Positions 1 through 7,399 of a stretch of DNA of 8,340 nt are shown here, one piece after another. Made by a program: the position numbers and the translations under genes. The first letter of the stretch is position 1. Each line of letters starts with the position of its first letter. Below the pieces are notes generated by a model. It searched no databases. It saw only the letters and a program-made list of their open reading frames with translations, and was not told where the DNA came from. The stretch comes from Actinomycetota bacterium (GTDB lineage Bacteria; Actinomycetota; Thermoleophilia; Solirubrobacterales; Solirubrobacteraceae). The stretch is from assembly GCA_903970315.1 (NCBI GenBank), contig CAJCIJ010000160.1:1-8340 (forward strand). The letters run 5' to 3'.

Positions 1-1685
1 AAGGCGCGCAGCAGCACGAAATAGGTGATCACGAGAACCGCCAGCACCAGCCATGGGAAGGCGGCGTAGACCTTGGCCGCAAAGTCCACGCCGAAAGCCG
101 GAGCGCCGGTGAGCAGGACTTCGTCGGTGGCCGGGAAGCGCGCATCGGGGATGTAGCGGTCACGGATCGTGTGCACAAGGCCAATCGCGGCGAAGGTGCC
201 CGAGTCGGTGCGGCCCGCGGCACGAATCTGAAAGACGTCACCGCTTGGATCGATCAGATCAGACTGCCGTGCAAGCGCCGGAGATCCAAGCGCCGGTGCC
301 TGGATCTCGCCGGGCTCCACACGAGGGTCGCCACGCAGCTCGGCGACCAGTCGCAGCTCGGCCGCCACCGTGGCTGCGGCGCTCGCGCCGCCGGGTGTGT
401 GGGTGTCGACCACGACCTGCTGCGGCGCCAGTGAGCCTGGGCCGATACGTGCCTCAAGCAAGCGCAGACCGGTGGTGGCCGGCGTTCCCGACGGAGCACT
501 GCGGTTGTCTCCGGAAGTCACATGCAGCCCCAACGCAGGCACTGCCAGCGCGACCAGCGACCCGGCAGCGACGACCAGGTAAAGGACGGGCCGGCGCATG
601 ATCGAGCCGGCCAAGCGCGCCCAGAACCCCTGCGCTGTGCCCGCGCGCCGTTCCAGCAGCGACCGCGGGATGACACGCAGACGGTTGACACCTCCGCCGA
701 GCACCGACAGCAGCGCCGGTAGGAGTGTCGCCGATGCACCGATCGAGACCAGCGGTATCAGCACGCCCCCGGCACCCATCGAGCGGATGAACGGCACGGG
801 CATCACCAGCAGCAGGGCGAGCCCAATCGCCACGGTCAGCCCCGAGAACATCGTGGCGCGGCCCGCCGTGGCCATCGTGGTCTCCAGGGCCTCGATTGGG
901 TCGTCGCCCGTGTTGAGCTGTTCGCGGAAGCGAAAGACCACGAGCATCGAGTAGTCGATGGCTATCGCCAGGCCGATCAGCGTGACGATGTTGGTCACGT
1001 ATTCGGCCATGCTCCCCAGGTGTGCGATCACCCACACCAGCCCAAGCGTGGTGGGCACGGTTGCAAGCGCAAACAGGAGTGGGACGACCACTCCCCCGAG
1101 GGTCCCGAACATGAACAGGAGCACAAGGACCGCTATCGGGACGGCGATCTCCTCGCCGCTTGACAGATCGCGGCTGTAGAGCGGGGACTCGTCGTGGGAG
1201 AGCGCAGGAAAGCCGGTCAGGTAGGTGCGAAGACCAGGGACCTGCCCAATGGCCCTGCGCATGGGGTCGGTGTAGTTCTTGGCGCTCGCGCCTTCCAGCG
1301 GCGTTGAGATCTGGATGTAAGCGACGCCGCGACCCGCAGGCAACACGGGGCCGGCCAGACCGTTGGGCACGATCGCGGCGGCCCGGCGCGCGGCGGCCTC
1401 GGCTGCGACGGGATCCAGCGCTGTCCCGGTCGCCTGCACCACCAGCGTGAACGAGCCGTCGCCACGCTCGTGCAGGTGCGAGCGCAGGATCGACAGGCCC
1501 GCTTCGGCCTGGGAGCCCGGCACGCTGAAGCGGTTCGTGAGCAGCTTGGAAAGGTTCGACGCGGCGTAGCCGCCAACCAGAAGGAGCACCAGCCATCCGG
1601 CGAGGATGGGCCTGCGGTGCGCCACCACAAAGCGTGTCCAGCGGATCACTGGGCGGGATTCTAGAAAGCCGCGCCTCCCAGCCAT
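1..1685 (-). CDS. MMPL/RND-family membrane transporter (partial, 3' end beyond window)
   Basis: This is a putative proton-driven exporter of lipids or other hydrophobic compounds in the cytoplasmic membrane; the substrate cannot be read from the sequence. I translated the minus strand directly: 561 codons without a stop, running off the left edge. TM1 is near residues 26-45 and is followed by an extracytoplasmic porter-like domain (about 46-175). Helices TM2-TM6 lie at about 178-330 and contain the MMPL signature GLAIAIDYSMLVVFRFRE, with D244-Y245 at the usual proton-relay position. The first half closes with TLLPALLSVLG. TM7 is near 365-387, the second external domain spans about 388-540, and TM8 starts near 541. 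Helices 9-12 are missing, so about 150-200 residues should lie outside the window. The start is ATG at 1685, directly preceded by an in-frame TAG, with a weak AAGG about 8 bases upstream. A GTG at codon 13 is a less likely alternative. The family call is firm. Confidence 0.93.
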   Translation of the reverse strand, partial: MAGRRGFLESRPVIRWTRFVVAHRRPILAGWLVLLLVGGYAASNLSKLLTNRFSVPGSQAEAGLSILRSHLHERGDGSFTLVVQATGTALDPVAAEAAARRAAAIVPNGLAGPVLPAGRGVAYIQISTPLEGASAKNYTDPMRRAIGQVPGLRTYLTGFPALSHDESPLYSRDLSSGEEIAVPIAVLVLLFMFGTLGGVVVPLLFALATVPTTLGLVWVIAHLGSMAEYVTNIVTLIGLAIAIDYSMLVVFRFREQLNTGDDPIEALETTMATAGRATMFSGLTVAIGLALLLVMPVPFIRSMGAGGVLIPLVSIGASATLLPALLSVLGGGVNRLRVIPRSLLERRAGTAQGFWARLAGSIMRRPVLYLVVAAGSLVALAVPALGLHVTSGDNRSAPSGTPATTGLRLLEARIGPGSLAPQQVVVDTHTPGGASAAATVAAELRLVAELRGDPRVEPGEIQAPALGSPALARQSDLIDPSGDVFQIRAAGRTDSGTFAAIGLVHTIRDRYIPDARFPATDEVLLTGAPAFGVDFAAKVYAAFPWLVLAVLVITYFVLLRA

Positions 1686-1711
1686 CTACTAACCTTGATG
1701 GCGACGTCTGC

Positions 1712-1784
<73 letters not shown>

Positions 1785-1795
1785 CTTCACCGCTG

Positions 1796-1814
1796 CGCCG
1801 CGAACGGGGCGGCG
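1796..1814 (+). terminator. GC-rich stem-loop downstream of tRNA-Ala (possible terminator)
   Basis: CGCCGC (1796-1801) and GCGGCG (1809-1814) form a perfect 6-bp stem around a 7-base loop, starting 12 bases after the tRNA. No T-tract follows, so it is not a classical intrinsic terminator. It could end tRNA transcription or be chance pairing in GC-rich DNA. It lies in the convergent gap between the tRNA and the secreted-protein gene. Confidence 0.25.
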
Positions 1815-1851
1815 GCCGCAATGCAGGTGCCGATCAGTCGCGCAGGACGCT

Positions 1852-2586
1852 CTAGAGCGCCTTGGCACTACAGGTCCACGTACCCTTCATCGTCTCCGGC
1901 GCAGTGGCCAGGTTCGTATAGGGGCCCTCCGACTCGGCGAACTCGCTCTGAGGTAGCGGTTGGAGGGTGAGGTCGATCGTGATCTGCAGGCGGGTGGCGA
2001 GCGTTTCGTCGGATGGCTTGCCGTCAGCGCTGTAGAAGATCGTCACCTTGCCCGACCCTGGCTGCGGCACCCAGATGTAGTCGTAAAGCTCTTCCGGCTG
2101 GGTCTTGCCGTCGGCATACTCGAACTCGGTCCTATCGGAGCCGTGCGGGTAGCTGTCGGTGAAGCCCCCGTAGAACGCTTCGGGGTACCCAACCTGCAGC
2201 ACCCAGCCGTTGTTGACAGTGGCGTTCGGTTCGTAGACGCCAGTAGTGCTCCACAGCCACCCGAACCCGTTGTGAACGCAGTCCTGGCCGCCTACGTTGG
2301 GAGTCACGATCTTCACGGTCTGGTTGATCTGCCCGGAGAACCTCATCGAGTTCGCGGTCGGTTGCGGCGCCGGCTTGGGGCTTTTGTGATGGACGGCCTT
2401 GGGTTTGCGCTTATGCGCCGTGCTGGCGACAGGCGGCGGCCCGGCGGCCGCGGGGTGGCCGGCATCAGCGGGCGCCAAGACCGGGGCAACGGCAGCGGCC
2501 GCGACTACCAAGGCCGCCACGCCCAGCGAGCAGGCGCAAAGCCGGCGGACAGAGCTGCGGCCCGTGAACACTTGTCTGGTCTGCAT
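1852..2586 (-). CDS. Secreted or surface protein of unknown function
   Basis: I do not recognise this 244-residue protein. It has a Sec-type signal peptide: basic residues (RSSVRR) near 11-15, a hydrophobic Ala/Val stretch at about 16-38, and a plausible AxA cleavage site at ADA (40-42). No lipobox is seen. A basic, proline-rich linker follows (about 58-76, KRKPKAVHHKSPKPAPQP), typical of a wall-spanning or flexible tether. The remaining folded part (about 80-244) is rich in aromatic and beta-type sequence. It has only two cysteines, C103 and C239, near its two ends, which could form one disulfide closing the domain. The start chosen is ATG at 2586, overlapping the upstream channel stop as TGATG and lacking a clear Shine-Dalgarno, so translation is probably coupled to the channel. 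A TTG one codon earlier is possible but less likely. The intact frame, signal peptide and coupling make it a real gene. Its role is unknown, but the coupling suggests a job linked to the channel. Confidence 0.85.
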   Translation of the reverse strand: MQTRQVFTGRSSVRRLCACSLGVAALVVAAAAVAPVLAPADAGHPAAAGPPPVASTAHKRKPKAVHHKSPKPAPQPTANSMRFSGQINQTVKIVTPNVGGQDCVHNGFGWLWSTTGVYEPNATVNNGWVLQVGYPEAFYGGFTDSYPHGSDRTEFEYADGKTQPEELYDYIWVPQPGSGKVTIFYSADGKPSDETLATRLQITIDLTLQPLPQSEFAESEGPYTNLATAPETMKGTWTCSAKAL

Positions 2587-4475
2587 CAATCGCCGAAAGT
2601 CGGGGTTGGCGCCGAACCATTTGTGGCCGACCCGTTGGGCATGGCGCCGTTGACCATCCCTGGGTTTGCCGCGTCGACGTGTGCCGTTTCGGTCTCGCGC
2701 TCACGACCCAACACGCGCAGCAGCTCCTCGTAGGGTCCGACAAGGTAGGCCTGATCGCCGGCCCCGAAACGGGTGTCGCGCCGGGGCGGGTACTCCATCA
2801 CGCCCCCCGAGCCCGCTGGAACGATCGCGACCACGCGAATGCGTGCCGAGAGGTCGCGCATCGCCAACCCCACCAGGCCACCGTGCCGACCGACGGTCAG
2901 GCGTGCCACCAGAAACGGTTGGTTGCGTACATAAAAGGTGGCAAGCACCTCAAGGCCCAGCACAGCACCCACAAACCACGGTGCAGCAAGGGCCGACGTC
3001 GACCAAACGTGGTGGAACTTGAACGTCTTCTCCAGCCGGTTGCCGAGCGCCCGGTCAAAGACGCGCAGCACCACCGGCACCTCGGCCCACCGCGGCCCGA
3101 GCAGGTCCCTGACCGCAAGGCCCGTCTCCAGGTTGACCAGGTCGTCGCTGGTGAGGATGGCCACGGCGCCGGCCTCGGCGATGTTGACCGTGTTCAGCGT
3201 CTGATCCAGCGAGGCGTCGCCGTGGACGATCGGCACTCCCAGCGAGCGGGCATGTTGCACGTAACGGTTGCGCTCGTCGTACTCGATCACCACAACGTCC
3301 CTACCGAGTGCGCGCAGGCCCTCAAGCACACGTAGACCCACGGCTCCCAGTCCGACCAGGATCACGTGGCCGACCATGCCGTGGATCTTGCCCTGGCCCA
3401 GCGACTGCTCAATGCGGCGCCGCACCAAGGCGTTTGTGAGCAGCGCGAACAGCGTGGTCACCAGCGTCGTGCCAAGGACGATCAGCAGGACCCCGAAGGC
3501 CTCAAGCCCCTGTGACTGGTTGGCAAACGAGAAGTCGCCAAAGCCCACCGTGGCGACCGTCTCGACGGTGAAGTAGACGGCGTTCTCAATCGAGAGATGT
3601 CCGCCTCCGGCCGTGACGTAGCCGACGCGCAGCACGACCGTTGACACCACCAGCAGCAGCAATCCGAGCAGCAGTGCGATGCAGATCGCGCGATCTGCCT
3701 CCTCGGCCACCGAATGAGAGACGCGCCGCAAGAACCGGCGCACCGGGCTCCGGCCTCCGTGAGCGTGGTCGTGGCCCCTCGCCCTGACCACCCCAACGCG
3801 CTCGACGTCGGCAGGCTTGCCAAGCACCGTGACCCGATCGCCGGTGCCAACCGGATGGTCTCGGCCCGGACAGACCACCAGCTCGTCGTCGGCGGTGATG
3901 ATCCCCACCGGCGCGAGGTCGCCGAAGAGCGTTCGCAGGGTCCCGGGCTCGCCCACGCTCACCTCGGCGGCAACGAAGTGCTCGTCGCCGAGCATCACGT
4001 CGTAGGCGGTCCGGCCCATGCAAGCATCGACGACCGATGGCGCGAACAGCCCTGCAACGTCGAGAACACTGCCTGCGCCCGTGGCATCTTCAACGGCGCG
4101 GCCCACCGTGGGGTTGTCCAGGTGGACCACCACCGAGATGTCGTCGCGCATGTCGCGCACCAACAGAGCAATCTCGACGTTACGCAGGTCACTGGCCTGC
4201 TTACACACGACCGCGCGAGCCCCCGCCACGCCGGCGGCGCGTAGCAGCACCGCGGGGTCGCCGCTGGTGCTCATGTGCGGGCAGCCCCAGCTCTCAACCA
4301 GCGCCGCCGAGCGGGCATCGAGATTGTCGAGAACCACCACCGGCACATCGGCCACACGCAGCTGCTCGACCGTCCGCAACCCGACTCCCTGGATGCCCAG
4401 CACGATCACGTGCCCAACCCAGCTTTCGCAGTCCACCGGCGCCGGCCAGGCTGTGGAGAAGCTGGCATCGCTCAC
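2586..4475 (-). CDS. Two-TM potassium channel with RCK (TrkA-type) domains on both sides of the pore
   Basis: This is a predicted ligand-gated K+ channel of the cytoplasmic membrane, 629 residues from this start. The N-terminal TrkA-N/RCK Rossmann domain (about 21-141) has the nucleotide loop GIQGVG (27-32) and D50 at the end of strand 2. An RCK-C-like domain follows (about 161-220), then a linker with the His cluster HDHAH (235-239). TM1 is about 263-285, the pore helix carries the selectivity filter TVGFGD (309-314), and TM2 is about 325-348. A second TrkA-N domain (from about 369) has a canonical GLGAVG loop (375-380) and E398 at the strand-2 end. A second RCK-C (about 520-581) precedes a low-complexity Asn/Gly/Ser tail. 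TVGFGD, in place of TVGYGD, still suits K+ selectivity. I chose GTG at 4475 because GGAG (4481-4484) sits 5 bases upstream. GTG at 4502 gives 9 more residues but has GGA directly abutting it. Both starts keep all domains. Proteins with RCK before and after the pore occur in actinobacteria but are little studied. Confidence 0.92.
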   Translation of the reverse strand: MSDASFSTAWPAPVDCESWVGHVIVLGIQGVGLRTVEQLRVADVPVVVLDNLDARSAALVESWGCPHMSTSGDPAVLLRAAGVAGARAVVCKQASDLRNVEIALLVRDMRDDISVVVHLDNPTVGRAVEDATGAGSVLDVAGLFAPSVVDACMGRTAYDVMLGDEHFVAAEVSVGEPGTLRTLFGDLAPVGIITADDELVVCPGRDHPVGTGDRVTVLGKPADVERVGVVRARGHDHAHGGRSPVRRFLRRVSHSVAEEADRAICIALLLGLLLLVVSTVVLRVGYVTAGGGHLSIENAVYFTVETVATVGFGDFSFANQSQGLEAFGVLLIVLGTTLVTTLFALLTNALVRRRIEQSLGQGKIHGMVGHVILVGLGAVGLRVLEGLRALGRDVVVIEYDERNRYVQHARSLGVPIVHGDASLDQTLNTVNIAEAGAVAILTSDDLVNLETGLAVRDLLGPRWAEVPVVLRVFDRALGNRLEKTFKFHHVWSTSALAAPWFVGAVLGLEVLATFYVRNQPFLVARLTVGRHGGLVGLAMRDLSARIRVVAIVPAGSGGVMEYPPRRDTRFGAGDQAYLVGPYEELLRVLGRERETETAHVDAANPGMVNGAMPNGSATNGSAPTPTFGD

Positions 4476-4480
4476 CACCG

Positions 4481-4484
4481 CTCC
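4481..4484 (-). promoter_or_regulatory. Shine-Dalgarno GGAG deciding the channel start
   Basis: GGAG on the minus strand lies 5 bases upstream of GTG 4475-4473, a normal spacing. It lies inside the longer reading that would begin at GTG 4502, whose own upstream GGA touches the start codon. This favours the shorter protein. Confidence 0.5.
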
Positions 4485-4508
4485 GTGTGTTCCAGCTGTC
4501 ACTCCAAA

Positions 4509-4517
4509 ATTTTCACA
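4509..4517 (-). promoter_or_regulatory. Possible extended -10 element for the channel/secreted-protein pair
   Basis: The minus strand reads TGTGAAAAT, that is TGn followed by GAAAAT (4 of 6 matches to TATAAT). It sits in a rare AT-rich patch (AAAATTTT, 4506-4513) of a GC-rich window. Initiation about 7 bases downstream (near 4501) would leave a leader of about 25 bases before GTG 4475 and would exclude GTG 4502 as start. No convincing -35 was found, so this is tentative. Confidence 0.2.
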
Positions 4518-4597
4518 CCTGCCGGGTGCGTTTACCTTGGACTAGTGGCGCAATTGCAGGGCTTATCGATGCCCATGTGTCCCAGGCGGCAGATGCT

Positions 4598-7072
4598 TCA
4601 GGCCGGCTGCACGCGCGCCAACAGCCGCCGTGCGTGGCTGCGGCCGAGCATCGTCGCAATCTCCTCTGCGCGGGCCGGCGCCCCCAGCAGCTCTCCCTGG
4701 GCGAGCTCACAACCCATCGCCAGCAGCGCCACCCTCTGGCTGTCGTGTTCGACGCCCTCGGCCACCACGATCAAGGAGAGTGACTGGCCAACACCGAGGA
4801 TCGCTTCCAACAGCTCTCGTGCCTGGCCGCCTTCGTTTAGCGCCTCCACGAACGTGCGGTCCATCTTGAGGATGTCCACGGGCATGCGCTGAAGCTGTGA
4901 CAGCGACGCGTAACCGGTACCGAAATCATCGATGGCGACAAGCACCCCGAGCCGCTTGAGCGCCCGCAGGCGCTCGGCGGCGGCCGGCACGTCGCGCATG
5001 AGCGCCGTCTCTGTGATCTCGAGCGTCAGCGACAACGGAGAGAGACCTGTGGCGGCCAGCGTCGTGCGTACGTCATCGGCAAAACTCGCCCGGCCCAGCT
5101 GGAAGGCGGACACGTTCACCGCCAACCCCAGACGCATACCATCGGCGCTCCAGGCGGCGGCCTGGCGGCAGGCCTCAGCAAGCACCCAGCGGCCTATGGG
5201 CACGATCAGTCCGCTCTCCTCGGCCAGTGGGATGAACGTGTCGGGCAGCATCACGCCGTGTCGTGGATGCTGCCAGCGGATCAGTGCCTCCACCCCAACC
5301 ACCCTCCCGCCGGCCAGATCGTAGATCGGCTGGTAGACCAGGAAAAACTGCTCGTCGGCGACCGCAATGCTCAGGTCGGCCTCCAGGTCGCGGCGCCCTT
5401 CCTCGGCGACCGACATGGTCGGGTCATAGAGGGCGTAGCGGTCCTTGCCGGCCGCCTTGGCCGCGTAGAGCGCAAGGTCGGCATCGCGCAGCAGGTCATC
5501 GGGGGTCTCGTAGTAGCCGAGCGTCACACCGATGCTCACGGTCGCCGAGATCGGCTTGTGGGTCTCGTCGAGCGTGATCGGCTCGCGCAGCGCCTGGGTG
5601 AGCCGATCGGCCAGCAGGTTGACCGCAGCCGCGTCCACAGACCCCTCCACGAGCACCACGAACTCGTCGCCGCCAAGGCGGCCAGCCGTGTCGTGGTCGC
5701 GCAGCGTGTCGCGCAGACGATCGGCGACCGTCCTCAAAAGCAGATCGCCGGCGGCGTGGCCGAGGCTGTCATTTACGTGCTTGAAGCCGTCCACATCGAT
5801 GTACAGCGCGCCCACCATCGCCCGCGGCCCCCTCGATGCCCGCGCGAGCATCTGCTCCGCGCGGTCCATCACAAGCGCGCGGTTGGGCAGGCCCGTCAGC
5901 GGATCGTGCAGCGCCTGGTGGGACAGCTCCCGCGTCTTCTCGTGTACGAGCGACAGTGCGCGCATTCGGCCTGTCCCCAGCACGAAGACCAGCACCGCGA
6001 GCATCAGGCTCAGCAGGGTCCCGCTGATCAGCAGGGTCACGGAGTTCGAGTAGTCGTAAACCTCGCCCTGGGCGCCGCCTGCAAAGGTCTGCACCGTCCA
6101 CCCTTCGCTGTGTGACAGGCCATCTTCAGGACCCACTCGCAAGGGGATCGTGGCGCTCAGAGAGTTGTGGCTGACGGTCCGGCTCCAGAACGCCACCTTG
6201 GAGTAGCGCGAGTCATACCTGACAGTCACCGCGACACTCGGATGCCCGGCAAGCGCCCGGGCGAAGAGCACCTTGGGGGCGATCACCTCGCCGATCCAGC
6301 CGATGAACGCCCGGTTTCGGGCGGCGGCCGTCGTGGGCCTGATCCCGCCCCGGTAGACCGGGGTCTCGATCCCCAGGTCGGTGTTTGCACCGTCAGGGAA
6401 GGGCGCATAGCCCGTGAAGCCCGATTCGCGCGCTTTGATCAGCGTGGGGGCCAGATCGCAGTAGTCGGTGCCCTTGGGCACGAACGCTTCGGGGCTACGC
6501 GCCAGGCCCGCGACGGCCAGGCAGTAGTAGGGACGCGCGCCCGGCGGGAACAGGGTGAACTGTTCCTGTGGCCCAACGGAGCTCGGACCGAGCGGACGAA
6601 TCGGGTGCGCAGCCGTGTAGGACTCAAAAGCGTGCAGGTCCGCCGACGGCACGAGCTTGAGCAGGCCGAAGGTCTGCAGCTCGGGGTAGCGTTGCATCGC
6701 GCGCACCGATTCGCCCCACCGGTCAAAGCCCGCCGGGGAGATCCGCGGACTCCCCGTGACGAACGCACTGGTGCTGTAGGTGAGGTCTTCCTCGTGCTGG
6801 ATCGCCAGCTTCAGGGCCGACGCGATCTCAGTCGATGCCAGATGGAAATTCAGCCGTTGCTTGGACGCATCCGAGTGCGCAACGGCGCGTGCGCCGAGCA
6901 GCGAGCCACCCACGCCCAGCGCGACCAACACAGCGGCGACCGCCACCCAGAAGCCGCGCTTCTGCTGGGCGCGCGTTCTCAGGCCGGCAACAAGCCGGCC
7001 CGCCGCACCTGCTCGCGGCACGGGAACCGACGCCGGCCCGAGATCCGGAAGGTCTCCCTGGGCCTCAAGCAC
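4598..7072 (-). CDS. Membrane CHASE-GGDEF-EAL protein (diguanylate cyclase / c-di-GMP phosphodiesterase)
   Basis: This 824-residue bifunctional-type enzyme can in principle make c-di-GMP from two GTP (GGDEF) and hydrolyse it to pGpG (EAL), under control of an extracytoplasmic sensor. TM1 is at about 41-62. The CHASE-like sensor (about 75-340) contains the family-like stretch FDRWGESVRAMQRYPELQTFG (116-136) and two cysteines, C184 and C205, that could pair. TM2 is at about 344-366. The GGDEF domain (about 385-550) has metal ligand D426, intact GGDEF at 467-471, and a product-inhibition I-site RxxD at R458-D461, exactly 5 residues before GGDEF. The EAL domain (about 565-810) has EAL at 595-597, N653, E685, the D715-D716 pair, K736, E772 and Q792, so the catalytic set looks complete. 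The usual QGYLF loop reads QGELLG. The start is GTG at 7072 with GGAG (7079-7082) 6 bases upstream. It lies 33 bases after the small upstream gene, so they are probably co-transcribed. Net direction of activity cannot be told from sequence. Confidence 0.95.
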   Translation of the reverse strand: MLEAQGDLPDLGPASVPVPRAGAAGRLVAGLRTRAQQKRGFWVAVAAVLVALGVGGSLLGARAVAHSDASKQRLNFHLASTEIASALKLAIQHEEDLTYSTSAFVTGSPRISPAGFDRWGESVRAMQRYPELQTFGLLKLVPSADLHAFESYTAAHPIRPLGPSSVGPQEQFTLFPPGARPYYCLAVAGLARSPEAFVPKGTDYCDLAPTLIKARESGFTGYAPFPDGANTDLGIETPVYRGGIRPTTAAARNRAFIGWIGEVIAPKVLFARALAGHPSVAVTVRYDSRYSKVAFWSRTVSHNSLSATIPLRVGPEDGLSHSEGWTVQTFAGGAQGEVYDYSNSVTLLISGTLLSLMLAVLVFVLGTGRMRALSLVHEKTRELSHQALHDPLTGLPNRALVMDRAEQMLARASRGPRAMVGALYIDVDGFKHVNDSLGHAAGDLLLRTVADRLRDTLRDHDTAGRLGGDEFVVLVEGSVDAAAVNLLADRLTQALREPITLDETHKPISATVSIGVTLGYYETPDDLLRDADLALYAAKAAGKDRYALYDPTMSVAEEGRRDLEADLSIAVADEQFFLVYQPIYDLAGGRVVGVEALIRWQHPRHGVMLPDTFIPLAEESGLIVPIGRWVLAEACRQAAAWSADGMRLGLAVNVSAFQLGRASFADDVRTTLAATGLSPLSLTLEITETALMRDVPAAAERLRALKRLGVLVAIDDFGTGYASLSQLQRMPVDILKMDRTFVEALNEGGQARELLEAILGVGQSLSLIVVAEGVEHDSQRVALLAMGCELAQGELLGAPARAEEIATMLGRSHARRLLARVQPA

Positions 7073-7105
7073 TGTCGGCTCCGGGCAGTGGGTACATCCA
7101 CGGGC

Positions 7106-7381
7106 TCACGCCCAAGCATCGGGATCAGGGGCTGAACCTGGGTCGCGGTCGACGCGGACTGGACGGATGATCGGCAGTATTCGGCCATCGGGCCCACCGG
7201 CGCCGGCCAGAGCGCCCTGAGCGCTCACAGTCCTTGCCGCAGGATCGTTGCGGAATCTGGCCTCGGGAACCAGCTGGCGGGTCATGGCGCGTGCCAGTAT
7301 CGCTCCCGCCACCAGGTCGGGGTCGATGCTGTAGCGCGAGCCCATCATGAGCTGCTGGAGAGCGTGCTGGCGTCCTTGCAT
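7106..7381 (-). CDS. Small protein with a short FlgM-like motif (possible anti-sigma-28 factor)
   Basis: This gene encodes 91 residues. Its reality is supported by ATG at 7381 with AGGA (7388-7391) 6 bases upstream, mostly G/C-ending codons, and a position 33 bases ahead of the c-di-GMP gene in the same direction. Residues 8-32 (ALQQLMMGSRYSIDPDLVAG and then AILARA) resemble the sigma-binding segment of FlgM, whose pattern is roughly helix, G-x-Y-x-V/I-D, then VA-x-A-I/L-L. Here Y17, I19, D20, V24, A25, A27 and I28 fit. In typical FlgM this segment lies near the C-terminus. Here it is near the N-terminus and is followed by an Ala/Pro/Arg-rich, probably disordered tail. No signal peptide or membrane segment is seen. 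If it is FlgM-like, it would hold the flagellar sigma factor inactive in the cytoplasm. Otherwise it is a hypothetical protein. I am moderately sure of the gene and unsure of the function. Confidence 0.5.
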   Translation of the reverse strand: MQGRQHALQQLMMGSRYSIDPDLVAGAILARAMTRQLVPEARFRNDPAARTVSAQGALAGAGGPDGRILPIIRPVRVDRDPGSAPDPDAWA

Positions 7382-7399
7382 AGCCGTTCCTGGTGTCAG

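Noticed and set aside
272..296. Direct repeat of CAAGCGCCGG (two copies, 5 bases apart)
   Set aside because: It lies inside the transporter gene and encodes a repeated Pro-Ala-Leu stretch. There are only two copies, with no sign of a regulatory or mobile role.
454..1596. A 380-codon minus-strand open frame in a different phase from the transporter
   Set aside because: It overlaps the MMPL frame, is very rich in Arg, Gly and Pro, and shows no family motif. The true frame has clear MMPL motifs and continues to the window edge.
1659..1666. Palindrome TTCTAGAA near the transporter start
   Set aside because: It is an 8-base palindrome within coding sequence, expected by chance, with no second copy nearby that would suggest an operator.
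1960..2733. A 257-codon plus-strand open frame
   Set aside because: It is antisense to the secreted-protein and channel genes and shows no recognisable domain. Long spurious frames are common opposite genes in GC-rich DNA.
6979..7197. A 72-codon minus-strand frame across the gap before the c-di-GMP gene
   Set aside because: It overlaps two better-supported genes in another phase, has Arg-rich composition, and has no family match I can see.
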